A DNA stretch of 32,512 nt from an uncultured Clostridium sp. (GCA_948465565.1 CAOJXR010000011.1:1-32512); one strand, 5' to 3'. Numbered from the stretch's first letter, positions 1-6,605 are shown. Notes: generated by a model from the letters alone, not told the origin. Translations and numbers: made by a program.

Positions 1-30
1 AAAATAATTAATGGATTGCAAGTAAAATAG
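1..30 (+). CDS. Possible C-terminal tail of an upstream gene
   Basis: Frame 1 reads nine sense codons and a TAG at 28-30 (ending ...GLQVK), and a terminator hairpin follows ten bases later. This is what the end of a rightward gene looks like, but nine codons cannot identify a product and could be chance. Confidence 0.3.
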   Translation, partial: KIINGLQVK

Positions 31-38
31 ATATAAAA

Positions 39-62
39 GACCTCAATAATGAGGTTTTTTTA
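39..62 (+). terminator. Rho-independent terminator
   Basis: ACCTC (40-44), a six-base loop and GAGGT (51-55) form a short GC-rich hairpin followed by a T run to about 62. It closes transcription arriving from the left and insulates the promoter at 90-117. Confidence 0.75.
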
Positions 63-89
63 TATTGCAAAAAATATTTTTAAAATCTC

Positions 90-117
90 TTGACTTTTTG
101 GGCTACAAAATGATAAC
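90..117 (+). promoter_or_regulatory. Promoter of the ribbon-helix-helix gene
   Basis: TTGACT at 90-95 and GATAAC at 112-117, separated by 16 bases, match the housekeeping sigma consensus (5/6 and 4/6). The start point would fall near 124, about 30 bases before the GTG start at 153. Two copies of a 13-bp repeat overlap and follow the promoter, so it is probably repressed. Confidence 0.6.
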
Positions 118-137
118 ATACTTATGGGCTACAAAAT
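99..137. repeat. Direct repeat, 13 bp x 2 (candidate operator)
   Basis: TGGGCTACAAAAT occurs identically at 99-111 and 125-137, 26 bp start to start. One copy fills the -35/-10 spacer and the other lies between the start point and the ribosome binding site of the next gene. Ribbon-helix-helix repressors usually bind short tandem sites in their own promoter, so autoregulation by the product of 153-329 is the simplest reading. Confidence 0.65.
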
Positions 138-152
138 AGGAGGTGAGAAATC

Positions 153-329
153 GTGGTCGAAAAGAAAATGGGGCGTCCAACTAATAATCCAAAAACTAAT
201 CCAATACATGTACGATTAGACAATGATACTCAAAGAATATTAGAAGAATATTGTAAAAAAGAAAAAATACATAAAACAGAAGGGATTAGGAGAGGAATAA
301 AAAGATTAGAAAGCGATATAAAAAAATAA
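153..329 (+). CDS. Small ribbon-helix-helix (CopG/Arc-type) DNA-binding protein
   Basis: A 58-residue protein. After a basic N-terminus with a GRPTNNPKTNP motif, the segment IHVRLDNDTQRILEEYC looks like the beta strand and first helix of a ribbon-helix-helix fold, and KTEGIRRGIKRLE looks like the second helix. AGGAGGTGAG sits six bases before GTG at 153, so GTG is preferred over the in-frame ATG at 168, which would leave a spacer of about 20. Probably an autorepressor acting on the two 13-bp repeats in its promoter. No other domain is present, so the wider role is unknown. Confidence 0.75.
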   Translation: MVEKKMGRPTNNPKTNPIHVRLDNDTQRILEEYCKKEKIHKTEGIRRGIKRLESDIKK

Positions 330-330
330 A

Positions 331-375
331 AGATATGCCCATGCATTATATCTTGGCGGATATATGGGCACATCT
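331..375 (+). other. Stem-loop after the ribbon-helix-helix gene
   Basis: AGAT..GCCCAT (331-342) pairs with ATGGGC..ATCT (364-375) around a 21-base loop. There is no T run, so it may be a weak terminator, a 3'-end stabiliser or a leader structure for the gene at 470. I see no recognised riboswitch. Confidence 0.4.
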
Positions 376-469
376 TCTAACTAGAGATAAACTCTATCTA
401 TGAAATATTTTATCATAGAATTAGAGAAATCTCAATAAAAATATTAAATTTTAGGAGGTTTCTTTTATT

Positions 470-718
470 ATGGAAATAAAGAATATTAGAAATTACAAAT
501 TATTAAATGAAAATCCATTAATATATATTGCAGAAGGAGACTATATAGGAGCAGAAGGGTTTCAAAAAATATATGTATTTAGTGGAAAAGTTGAAAATGG
601 AGTAATAAACATTATCAATGCAAAATTAGATGAAAATATCAAAAACAAGATAAAAGAGAAATTGCTACAAAATGATTTAAACCCAATTCAAAGAGATATT
701 GTAATGAAGAGGGTGTAG
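470..718 (+). CDS. Hypothetical small protein upstream of the antirepressor
   Basis: An 82-residue soluble protein, ATG start with TAGGAGG about 12 bases upstream. The N-terminal half (residues 15-50) looks beta-rich and the end is lysine-rich and helical. I recognise no family. It ends three bases before the antirepressor ATG at 722, so the two are almost certainly co-transcribed and translationally coupled, which suggests a role in the same regulatory decision. It keeps a normal ATG, unlike the late genes. Confidence 0.7.
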   Translation: MEIKNIRNYKLLNENPLIYIAEGDYIGAEGFQKIYVFSGKVENGVINIINAKLDENIKNKIKEKLLQNDLNPIQRDIVMKRV

Positions 719-721
719 ATT

Positions 722-1459
722 ATGAATGAGTTAATGATATTTAAGAATGATGAGTTTGGAGAAATTAGAATAATAGAGATAGAAAATGAACCATGGTTTG
801 TAGCAAAAGACATATGTGAAGCATTAGAAATAAAAAACACTACACAGGCAATAGGTAGACTAGACGAAGATGAACGCACTATGTTGAACATAGGTCGTCA
901 AGGAAACACTAATATTATCAATGAATATGGATTATATAACTTAATATTAGCAAGTAGAAAGAAAGAAGCAAGAGAATTTAAAAGATGGATAACACACGAA
1001 GTAATTCCATCTATAAGAAAATCAGGAGGATACATAGCAGGACAAGAAACACTTGATGATGATGAATTGATACAGAAAGCATTATTAGTAGCACAACGAA
1101 AAATTGAAGAAAGAGACAGACAACTAGAGGAACAGAAACCAAAGGTATTATTTGCAGATAGTGTAATAGGTAGTGAGGACAGTATACTGATAAGAGACTT
1201 AGCTAAAATACTAAACCAAAATGGCATTAACATAGGGCAGAACAGGCTATATGGATGGCTAAGAGAGAATGGATATTTAATAAAATCTAGCAAAGAAGAT
1301 AGAAATAGTCCAACACAAAAAGCTATGAATATGGGGTTGTTTGAATTAAGGATAAGTACAATAAGTACACCATATGGCACTAAGATAGTGAAAACTACAT
1401 TAGTTACAGGAAAAGGACAAGTTTATTTTATAAATAAGTTTAAAAATGTTGTAAAATAA
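722..1459 (+). CDS. Phage antirepressor, Bro-N plus KilAC domains
   Basis: A 245-residue protein. Residues 1-110 match the Bro-N domain: EPWFVAKDICEALEI, the TQAIGRLDEDE segment, then INEYGLYNLILASRK and FKRWITHEVIPSIRKSGGY. A linker with a charged helix (115-140) leads to a KilAC-type C-terminal domain (150-235: IRDLAKILNQNG, LYGWLRENGYL). Such proteins bind DNA or repressor proteins and influence lysis/lysogeny or early gene control. It follows the 470 gene by three bases with GAGGGTG as its ribosome binding site. The ATG start is canonical. Family assignment is firm, the target is unknown. Confidence 0.92.
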   Translation: MNELMIFKNDEFGEIRIIEIENEPWFVAKDICEALEIKNTTQAIGRLDEDERTMLNIGRQGNTNIINEYGLYNLILASRKKEAREFKRWITHEVIPSIRKSGGYIAGQETLDDDELIQKALLVAQRKIEERDRQLEEQKPKVLFADSVIGSEDSILIRDLAKILNQNGINIGQNRLYGWLRENGYLIKSSKEDRNSPTQKAMNMGLFELRISTISTPYGTKIVKTTLVTGKGQVYFINKFKNVVK

Positions 1460-1486
1460 TATCGTATTAGTTATAATCTTATAAGG

Positions 1487-1507
1487 AATAGGGGTAGTCC
1501 CCCTATT
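1487..1507 (+). terminator. GC-rich stem-loop after the antirepressor (weak terminator)
   Basis: AATAGGGG (1487-1494) pairs with CCCCTATT (1500-1507) around a five-base loop. The following sequence is T-containing but lacks a clean T run. Two more G-rich runs (near 1530 and 1565) follow before the next gene. Probably a weak terminator. Confidence 0.45.
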
Positions 1508-1583
1508 TCATATAAGAAATAAAAAGGCATGGGGGTCACCCTATTTTAGAAGCCTATTAAAAAAGGATGGGGGTACTTATTTT

Positions 1584-2162
1584 ATGAAAAAGGTTTTCAA
1601 GAAATGGTATGTATTTGTTATTGTAGTTTTGCTTATTGCAGTTGGAATATTAATAGTAAGCCTTAACAAAAAAGATACCACAGAAACAAAAGAAACAAGT
1701 AATACAGAAAAAGTTGAAGTAAAAAAGAAAGAACTAACAGCAGAAAATATTATTGAAGAAATGAAGAAGAAAAATGAAAATATAGGAAAAATCCTTGTTT
1801 TTAATGAAGAAACTGATTTCAATAGTTTGTTAGGTAGACCAGGACAATATACTTCAAAAGCTACATTTGAGGATATAAGAATAGAGCAAACAAATAAGAA
1901 TTTAGACCCAGAGTTTTTTTCTGAATTAGAGAGAGAAGAACCTATAGGTGGAACAATTGAGGTTTTTAATAATGAAAAAGATATGAAAAAGAGAAAAGAC
2001 TATATTGATGCACTTACTTCCTCAATGTCAATGATTGCTGAATATTCATATGGAAAAGATAAGTTCTTATTAAGGTTAGATAATGAAATAATGCCAAGCC
2101 AAGCAGAAGAATATGAGAAAATCTTTTATGAGATTATTGAGAACGGAATTGTTGAAAAATAA
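1584..2162 (+). CDS. Membrane-anchored hypothetical protein
   Basis: 192 residues: a short basic N-terminus, one hydrophobic helix at about 7-28 (VFVIVVLLIAVGILIVSL) without a lipobox cysteine, a charged Lys/Glu-rich linker (30-60), then a soluble extracytoplasmic domain ending around EYEKIFYEIIENGIVEK. This is a signal-anchor layout with the domain outside the cell. In a temperate phage such genes are often superinfection exclusion or lysogenic conversion factors, but no motif here proves it. The ribosome binding site is weak (AAAAAGGA about 15 bases upstream). Confidence 0.7.
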   Translation: MKKVFKKWYVFVIVVLLIAVGILIVSLNKKDTTETKETSNTEKVEVKKKELTAENIIEEMKKKNENIGKILVFNEETDFNSLLGRPGQYTSKATFEDIRIEQTNKNLDPEFFSELEREEPIGGTIEVFNNEKDMKKRKDYIDALTSSMSMIAEYSYGKDKFLLRLDNEIMPSQAEEYEKIFYEIIENGIVEK

Positions 2163-2456
2163 GTTTCAGAAAATTTTGGAACGGTAGAAATTTTGCCTGA
2201 AAAAATTTTGGAACGGCAGGAAATGACATTCTTCAAAAAAAGATGTTGGGGTGAAAATTGTCAAAAAAGCAACAAACGTAACAATTATGTAACAAAAACG
2301 TAAAGCAAAAGAAACAAAACTGCCAAACGCACGAAAATCAACGAGAACAGAAGAATGTGTCTAAACATACAATTACACTAACAAAATAATAAAATCGACA
2401 TATGGTCAAAATAATGCGTTAAATTTATGCCGATATAGAATAAAACAAGTAAAAAT
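2163..2456. other. Non-coding stretch with one direct repeat
   Basis: About 300 bases between the rightward 1584 gene and the terminator at 2457. No frame has a supported start. It is A-rich (CAAAAAAGCAACAAACG-type sequence) and holds one 15-bp direct repeat at its left end. I see no RNA gene or strong promoter. Confidence 0.5.
2170..2216. repeat. 15-bp direct repeat
   Basis: AAAATTTTGGAACGG occurs identically at 2170-2184 and 2202-2216, 32 bp apart (three helical turns). It lies just after the 1584 stop codon. It may be a protein binding site or a remnant duplication. Confidence 0.55.
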
Positions 2457-2485
2457 AAAATAGAGGGAATATGAACCTCTATTTT
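2457..2485. terminator. Bidirectional terminator between convergent transcription units
   Basis: AAAATAGAGG (2457-2466) pairs with CCTCTATTTT (2476-2485) around a nine-base loop. A-rich DNA on the left and T-rich DNA on the right give a U tract in both directions. It ends the leftward operon 2537-4717 and any rightward read-through from 1584-2162. Confidence 0.75.
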
Positions 2486-2536
2486 TATTATTTATTATTT
2501 TTTTATTTTCTATATTCATAGATTAACTCTCTTTTT

Positions 2537-3140
2537 TTAATCTTTAAATAATTTTATTAAAGCTGTTATTATACTTAGCAATATACTCAATGAAATAGTT
2601 ACTACAATATACTGTAAAATTTTATGTGTAGAGAAACAATAAACTGAGAAAATTGCATATACAAACATAAAGAAAATTGCTACACAACTGCCTAGAATCT
2701 TACTATTTTCTTCTTCTTGTTGTTTTTGCTGTTCTTCTTCAAGTAATTTTGCTTGACGTTCAGATTGTTCAATTTCAAATAATTCTTGTTTGGCTGTTTG
2801 GTCATCTTCGTATATTTTTTTAGTTTCTTCAAGTATTTTTCTGTAGTTGTCATTCCAAAAATCATGTTCTTCGCAAGTAACTTCAATACCTTCGATTTTT
2901 TCAGTTGATATAATTTTGTCGCGAATTTCTTTCAATCGTAAAGTAATATATGCTTTTTGCAAACCGTTCTTTTTCAAAATAGCTGTTAAATATCATTTGC
3001 AAATCTTTTTCATATGCTTTTAATAAGTCTTTATTATACTGTTTTTCTTCTTTTTCAATCTTTTTCTTCATTTCTTTTTGCTTTTTTGCCATTTCTTCTT
3101 GATTTCTTTCCATTTTTATAACCTCGCTAACAGTACCCAT
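2537..3140 (-). pseudogene. Coiled-coil membrane protein gene broken by a frameshift
   Basis: Reading leftward from ATG at 3140, the first frame gives a Lys/Glu-rich coiled coil (EEMAKKQKEMKKKIEKEEK) and runs to 2901. A second frame, open from 2977 to 2537, continues with AYITLRLKEIRDKII, a Gln/Glu coiled coil and two hydrophobic helices near the C-terminus (CVAIFFMFVYAIFSVYCF and YIVVTISLSILLSIITAL). The two join cleanly near 2975 in a GAAAAAG tract if one base is skipped, giving about 200 residues. The second frame has no ribosome binding site of its own. I read it as one gene with a single-base indel: real decay, programmed +1 shift or base-call error. Confidence 0.6.
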
Positions 3141-3167
3141 TATTTTACATCTCCATTTTACTAAATT

Positions 3168-3494
3168 TTACGTAACATTACAAGTAAAATTTACATTTTG
3201 CCATTCATTTTCTTTTTTCAAAAATGTTTCTTTTATTTTTATTTCTACTGTATCAAGTATATATTGTATTTGAGTATCGTCTAATTGATATTTCTTAGAT
3301 TGAGTAAATATAAATGTGTTCATGCTTTTACGATTACTTAATTTGTACTTATGAAGTGCAAGACGTACAAGTTCGTCAATATTTTGTTTTATCATTTCAT
3401 CTTTTAATTTGTTGAATAAGTATTGTTTTTCTCGTGTATTTAAATCGTACAAAAAATCATTTATATAATTATTTCTTAATGTTTCTTTTGACAT
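3168..3494 (-). CDS. Hypothetical protein of the leftward operon
   Basis: 108 residues, ATG start at 3494 preceded by GAGGAAGTGA. Charged and mostly helical (NDFLYDLNTREKQYLFNKLKD), no membrane segment. I recognise no family. It lies in a leftward operon of short ATG-started genes, 28 bases upstream of the broken coiled-coil gene. Confidence 0.65.
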   Translation of the reverse strand: MSKETLRNNYINDFLYDLNTREKQYLFNKLKDEMIKQNIDELVRLALHKYKLSNRKSMNTFIFTQSKKYQLDDTQIQYILDTVEIKIKETFLKKENEWQNVNFTCNVT

Positions 3495-3582
3495 TTTACT
3501 TCACTTCCTCTACAAAAATTTCGAATTATTTTTTAATTCTTTTATAGTATTCATTTTTCAAAACCGCCTTTTTATTATTTTT

Positions 3583-3786
3583 TTAATTCAATGCAATCGT
3601 TGTAATATATTTTCCCGCAAAACAATCACCATTTTCACGTTTATATATTTGAAATTCGTTGCATTCGTATATATCAACAGTTTTTGCGCCTTCTGACTCT
3701 TTTAACATTGTTTTATTTGATATGAATTTTGTATGTATTTTATCTCCAATTTTGCTATAGCAATAAACTAATCTTCTCATTTTCAT
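3583..3786 (-). CDS. Hypothetical 67-residue protein
   Basis: Start ATG at 3786 or, with better spacing from AAAGGAGTGA, the second ATG six bases on. Small, basic, apparently beta-rich, with Cys at residues 9, 42 and 55. Its ribosome binding site overlaps the stop of the upstream gene, so the two are coupled. Function unknown. Confidence 0.65.
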   Translation of the reverse strand: MKMRRLVYCYSKIGDKIHTKFISNKTMLKESEGAKTVDIYECNEFQIYKRENGDCFAGKYITTIALN

Positions 3787-3981
3787 TCACTCCTTTATTT
3801 GTAAATTTAAAATTTGTGGTTCTAATTTTTCATATTTTGTTTTTATATTCATATAATCGTTCAAACTTTCTTTTGACAAACTAGTTTGGCTTTTAAAGTT
3901 TGCTATATAAAAGTCAATTGCGTTTACAATAAAACAACTTTCATTATAACTTATGTGTGTATCTTCATATTTCATTTTCAT
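3787..3981 (-). CDS. Hypothetical 64-residue protein
   Basis: ATG at 3981 with AAAAGGAGTGA directly upstream, the same leader as the next gene, suggesting the two ribosome binding sites arose by duplication. Helical, acidic and basic residues mixed (FYIANFKSQTSLSKESLNDY). No family recognised. Its TGA lies within the ribosome binding site of the following gene. Confidence 0.65.
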   Translation of the reverse strand: MKMKYEDTHISYNESCFIVNAIDFYIANFKSQTSLSKESLNDYMNIKTKYEKLEPQILNLQIKE

Positions 3982-4028
3982 TCACTCCTTTTTTTCATAA
4001 TTTTAATTGACAAGTAAACAAGTATTTT

Positions 4029-4277
4029 TTATCTATTTCGTAGATAATTTAAGTAATTAACTTGTGTCGGTGCTAAGTTATATTTATTAGCATATTCAAT
4101 AAAATCAGCATGTTGAGTAATTTTTGTATTAGCACTTTTACAACATCTACTAATCATATTGACAAACATAATTATTGCTATTATAATTACTGTCAAAGAA
4201 AGTAGAGAAGTAGCAAACTTAAAAAGATTTATTGAATATGTTTTTTTATTAGTGTGTATATTCAATTTTATTGTCAT
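4029..4277 (-). CDS. Small single-pass membrane protein
   Basis: 82 residues from ATG at 4277, which has AAAGGAG about ten bases upstream. A longer frame runs back to 4361, but its first 28 codons contain this ribosome binding site and it has none of its own. One hydrophobic helix at about residues 20-40 (FATSLLSLTVIIIAIIMFV), then a CC pair and a short soluble tail. Orientation and function unknown. Confidence 0.65.
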   Translation of the reverse strand: MTIKLNIHTNKKTYSINLFKFATSLLSLTVIIIAIIMFVNMISRCCKSANTKITQHADFIEYANKYNLAPTQVNYLNYLRNR

Positions 4278-4375
4278 TTGTATATTTCTCCTTTCTTTTG
4301 TTTTTTCTTGTTTAACTTTAAAAAATAGGGTTTGGCGATTATTCGCTTGTTTACTTGTCAAGATTGATAACTTGT

Positions 4376-4717
4376 TTATACTATTTCTTCTATGACTTCA
4401 CTAATTGCTTGACTTAATAAGTAACATCTTATTGTTACGTCGCACCATTCAGCACCTTTTTCTAGTATGTTGATATCTGTATATCCAAAATTTTCAAGCG
4501 CTTCTTGCAATAAATCTAAATTGTGCACAATGTTTTCTTCTGCTTGATATGTGCTGAAAGTATAAGAGCCACTTGCGTTACCTGTCACACTATCTTCTGC
4601 CCACAAATCGTCATTTAATTGTTCCTCAATTTCTTCCTTGTTGTCTTCTGTTATTATTATGTTGTTTTCATCGATATAATTTTTTACATCTTCCTTAATT
4701 TCTTCTAAATAATCCAT
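4376..4717 (-). CDS. Conserved-looking acidic hypothetical protein, first gene of the leftward operon
   Basis: 113 residues, strongly acidic, ATG at 4717 preceded by TGGAGG. The N-terminal helix (YLEEIKEDVKNYIDENN) is followed by a segment rich in small residues, WAEDSVTGNASGSYTFS, and by EALENFGYTDINILEKGAEWCDVTIRCYLL. I have seen this pattern in small accessory proteins of Firmicutes mobile elements but know of no assigned function. It has the longest leader of the operon (~180 nt), which overlaps the antisense RNA at 4805-4882. Confidence 0.7.
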   Translation of the reverse strand: MDYLEEIKEDVKNYIDENNIIITEDNKEEIEEQLNDDLWAEDSVTGNASGSYTFSTYQAEENIVHNLDLLQEALENFGYTDINILEKGAEWCDVTIRCYLLSQAISEVIEEIV

Positions 4718-4769
4718 AATAAAAAACCTCCATCATATAAATATTTTTTAAGAAATTTCAAAAAAGCTA

Positions 4770-4798
4770 TTTACACAACAGAGATTTACACTTATAAT
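4770..4798 (+). promoter_or_regulatory. Strong promoter for a small antisense RNA
   Basis: TTTACA (4770-4775), 17-base spacer, TATAAT (4793-4798): 11 of 12 consensus positions. No gene follows before the terminator at 4833-4882, so it appears to serve a short non-coding RNA. Confidence 0.75.
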
Positions 4799-4804
4799 AT
4801 TAAG

Positions 4805-4882
4805 CATAAACAACTGCGTGTTGTTTAACTTTGAGTCGTACAATTAACATTTACCAGATGCTGTACGGCTCGCTTTTTTTTT
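4805..4882 (+). ncRNA. ~80-nt small RNA antisense to the leftward operon leader
   Basis: It starts about seven bases after the TATAAT box. Hairpin 1 is AAACAAC/GTTGTTT (4808-4814 with 4820-4826). Hairpin 2 is GAGTCGTAC/GTACGGCTC (4833-4841 with 4863-4871) with a 21-base loop, followed by nine T residues, a classic intrinsic terminator. No reading frame. The leftward promoter at 4905-4933 transcribes the same DNA in the opposite sense into the leader of the 4717-2537 operon, so the RNA is fully complementary to that leader. This resembles plasmid counter-transcribed RNAs. The target is inferred from overlap only. Confidence 0.65.
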
Positions 4883-4904
4883 ATTTCTCTCTTAACTTGA
4901 TTTA

Positions 4905-4933
4905 ATTATACTACAATTAAATATATACGTCAA
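4905..4933 (-). promoter_or_regulatory. Promoter of the leftward operon
   Basis: On the minus strand TTGACG (4933-4928), 17-base spacer, TATAAT (4910-4905): 11 of 12 consensus positions. Transcription should start near 4898, run through the small-RNA region as leader and enter the gene at 4717. Confidence 0.75.
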
Positions 4934-5290
4934 GGATATACAAACCAGCAAATGCAGTGATACCAAGCATTTGAAATATATTGAATTCGTGAAATAAGCG
5001 TTTTTATTAGTGCTTTTTGTTTTGAAAAATACAGATAGATAATAAATGCTGTATATGAGCATTCTCGTGCATTTTAGCAATATCAATTATGCAAATATTC
5101 AATTTTGTTAAAATCAGATAAGAGAAAAAATATTTTTACTTTTTAAAAGTTCTTATGTAATGCGGACGGCGTAGCAACAAAAATTTATTTTTGTTCTTGC
5201 TTGCAAGCTAGTGTATAAAGCTATTCTGCAAGAACGTGTTTTTTTCTCTTTTAATGGAATAGCGTTTGTACTGTGTAGTAGATGTACTTG
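4934..5290. other. Non-coding stretch with paired hairpins
   Basis: AT-rich DNA with no supported coding frame. The right part holds a perfect stem AACAAAAAT/ATTTTTGTT at about 5176-5195 and the terminator at 5193-5245. A short rightward RNA beginning around 5130-5155 is possible, but I see only poor promoter matches for it. Confidence 0.4.
5193..5245 (+). terminator. Intrinsic terminator
   Basis: GTTCTTGC (5193-5200) pairs perfectly with GCAAGAAC (5228-5235). The loop contains a further small hairpin, and seven T residues follow at 5239-5245. It ends an unidentified rightward transcript and shields the next small transcription unit. Confidence 0.65.
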
Positions 5291-5296
5291 TATAAT
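5291..5296 (+). promoter_or_regulatory. -10 element of a small transcription unit
   Basis: A perfect TATAAT. The best -35 candidate is TTGTAC about 19 bases upstream, longer than ideal. A ribosome binding site and short frame follow, then a terminator at 5506-5534, so a compact unit of about 230 bases is defined. Confidence 0.45.
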
Positions 5297-5322
5297 AAAG
5301 ATATTCATAGAAGGGGAGAATA

Positions 5323-5481
5323 ATGGGGAGTATATACAACTATGTATTATATATGCGTTCTGTATATGCTGTGTTGTATAATATGTGCTGTACATATACA
5401 TTGTGTGATGTGTGTTGTATTGCATATGCTGTGTTGCGTGATGTGTGTGTATGTTTACTGTCGTATGTTTTCATCTATTAA
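5323..5481 (+). CDS. Possible 52-residue Cys/Tyr-rich peptide in TG-rich repetitive DNA
   Basis: ATG at 5323 follows AAGGGGAG by about five bases. The frame gives a hydrophobic peptide rich in Tyr, Val and Cys (eight Cys) with an internal repeat, YAVLYNMCC... and YAVLRDVCV. The DNA is unusually TG-rich for this genome, with ATATGCTGTGTTG and TGTGATGTGTGT each present twice. It has its own -10 box and terminator. It could be a membrane peptide or a repetitive non-coding RNA with a chance frame. Confidence 0.4.
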   Translation: MGSIYNYVLYMRSVYAVLYNMCCTYTLCDVCCIAYAVLRDVCVCLLSYVFIY

Positions 5482-5505
5482 ATAAAAATAATAATTATAA
5501 TAATC

Positions 5506-5534
5506 TAATGCATTAAATGAGTGCATTATTTTTT
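5506..5534 (+). terminator. Intrinsic terminator of the small TG-rich unit
   Basis: TAATGCA (5506-5512) pairs with TGCATTA (5522-5528) around a nine-base loop, followed by TTTTTT (5529-5534). Confidence 0.7.
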
Positions 5535-5747
5535 ATTTTAATGTGCTGAATGTACTAATATGAAAGCATTTACTGTAAAAACGAGTCTGGTGTATTATGT
5601 CATATTTTATTATTGTACTCTTGAAAGTACCCCCAGCCCCTTTTTAGATATGTCCTGATATGGGCTCTTACCCACTCAAATTTCCGCAAAAAATAAAAAG
5701 AAATTTTAAAATCCACTCATATCAATGGTTTGCAGACACAAAAAAAC
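5535..5747. other. Non-coding spacer
   Basis: AT-rich with a CCCCCAGCCCC patch near 5632. I see no gene, convincing RNA structure or promoter before the one at 5748. Confidence 0.4.
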
Positions 5748-5777
5748 TTGACAAAACAAAAATATATATGCTAAAAT
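5748..5777 (+). promoter_or_regulatory. Promoter upstream of the winged-helix gene
   Basis: TTGACA (5748-5753), 18-base spacer, TAAAAT (5772-5777). The start point would be near 5784. The transcript meets the terminator-like hairpin at 5818-5871 before reaching the gene at 6060, so expression downstream probably requires read-through. Confidence 0.7.
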
Positions 5778-5817
5778 AGATACATAATGAAGATAATTGA
5801 ATAAAAAAGAGCTTATT

Positions 5818-5871
5818 AAGAAGCTAACTATATTTACTAGAGGAATAGTAGATGTGGCTAGCTTCTTTTTT
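5818..5871 (+). terminator. Leader terminator (attenuator candidate)
   Basis: AAGAAGCTA (5818-5826) pairs perfectly with TAGCTTCTT (5859-5867) and a T run follows to 5871. It lies only about 35 bases downstream of the predicted start point. An upstream AGCTT (5810-5814) can instead pair with AAGCT (5821-5825), a possible antiterminator. No known riboswitch class fits. Confidence 0.6.
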
Positions 5872-5993
5872 GTATTTGAGAAGGGCTACGTTAGCAAACT
5901 CTTTATAAAGATATATAAAGACTTTTACCAGAAAAAACACCTAAAAAATCGACAGAGAGGTTGCTAGAGTAAGGCTTCATCAAAAGCAAAATG

Positions 5994-6041
5994 TGGAACT
6001 TAAAATTCCATTTTTTAAAAATTATGGAACTTAAAATTCCA
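5994..6041. repeat. 17-bp repeat x 2 in front of the winged-helix gene (operator or iteron)
   Basis: TGGAACTTAAAATTCCA occurs identically at 5994-6010 and 6025-6041, 31 bp apart start to start, about three helical turns. Each copy is an imperfect palindrome (TGGAA...TTCCA). The second ends seven bases before the ribosome binding site of the gene at 6060. Autoregulation by that winged-helix protein is likely; a replication iteron is an alternative. Confidence 0.7.
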
Positions 6042-6059
6042 CAATAGAAAGGACAAAAT

Positions 6060-6605
6060 AGGGATAACAGAAAATCAATAAAGAAGACATTAATAATAGA
6101 CAAAATGACAGGAGAATACAAAGAAAAGACAATGTTTGTGGATAATCTATTCTCAAAAAGGGGCTACATATTGGACTGTAACAAAGACTACATAAAATTA
6201 TTCTTTGACAAAGGACTTCCAGAAGATTGTACATTAACAGACTGCGGAAAATTCTACAAAATAATCAGATATATTGTAGGAGAAAACCAACTGTTAGGCT
6301 ACAGAAGCGGAAAAATAAAACCATTATCTGTAGAAAAGATGTCAGAACTCTTTAAATGTACAGAAAGACAGACAAGAAAATTCCTAAAAAAGATGAAAGA
6401 AATAAAAGTAATAAAGGAAGTATCCATAAATGACACGAAATGGTATGCAGTAAATCCGTTATATGCATTAAAGAGCAAATATTTGTCATTAACAACGTTT
6501 ATTATTTTCCAAGATGAATTGATAAGTGTTCTTCCAAAATGGGTAATAGATAGCTTTATGAGAGAAGCACAAGAGATAACAGATAAAGTGGAGGTGAAAG
6601 AATAA
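6060..6605 (+). CDS. Winged-helix DNA-binding protein (replication or regulatory), AGG start
   Basis: About 181 residues. The first usable ATG (6105) has no ribosome binding site, whereas AAAGGA at 6048-6053 lies six bases before an in-frame AGG at 6060, matching the late genes. Residues 75-100 or so, LSVEKMSELFKCTERQTRKF, form a helix-turn-helix followed by a wing-like segment (IKEVSINDTKWYAVNPLY). The layout resembles winged-helix regulators or initiators of Firmicutes phages and plasmids. Two 17-bp repeats precede it. Its TAA overlaps the next ATG (TAATG). It is the only AGG-started gene outside the late block. Confidence 0.7.
   Translation, partial: RDNRKSIKKTLIIDKMTGEYKEKTMFVDNLFSKRGYILDCNKDYIKLFFDKGLPEDCTLTDCGKFYKIIRYIVGENQLLGYRSGKIKPLSVEKMSELFKCTERQTRKFLKKMKEIKVIKEVSINDTKWYAVNPLYALKSKYLSLTTFIIFQDELISVLPKWVIDSFMREAQEITDKVEVKE

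Noticed and set aside
5153..5425. Minus-strand 90-codon frame in the TG-rich region
   Set aside because: His/Tyr/Thr-rich low-complexity peptide from CA/TG repeats, crosses a terminator, no ribosome binding site.
5784..5871. T-box or other known riboswitch in the 5.8-kb leader
   Set aside because: Too short and lacks the conserved T-box sequence or other recognisable cores.
5994..6041. CRISPR array
   Set aside because: Only two 17-bp copies with a 14-bp gap, no cas genes, and no longer repeat series anywhere in the window.
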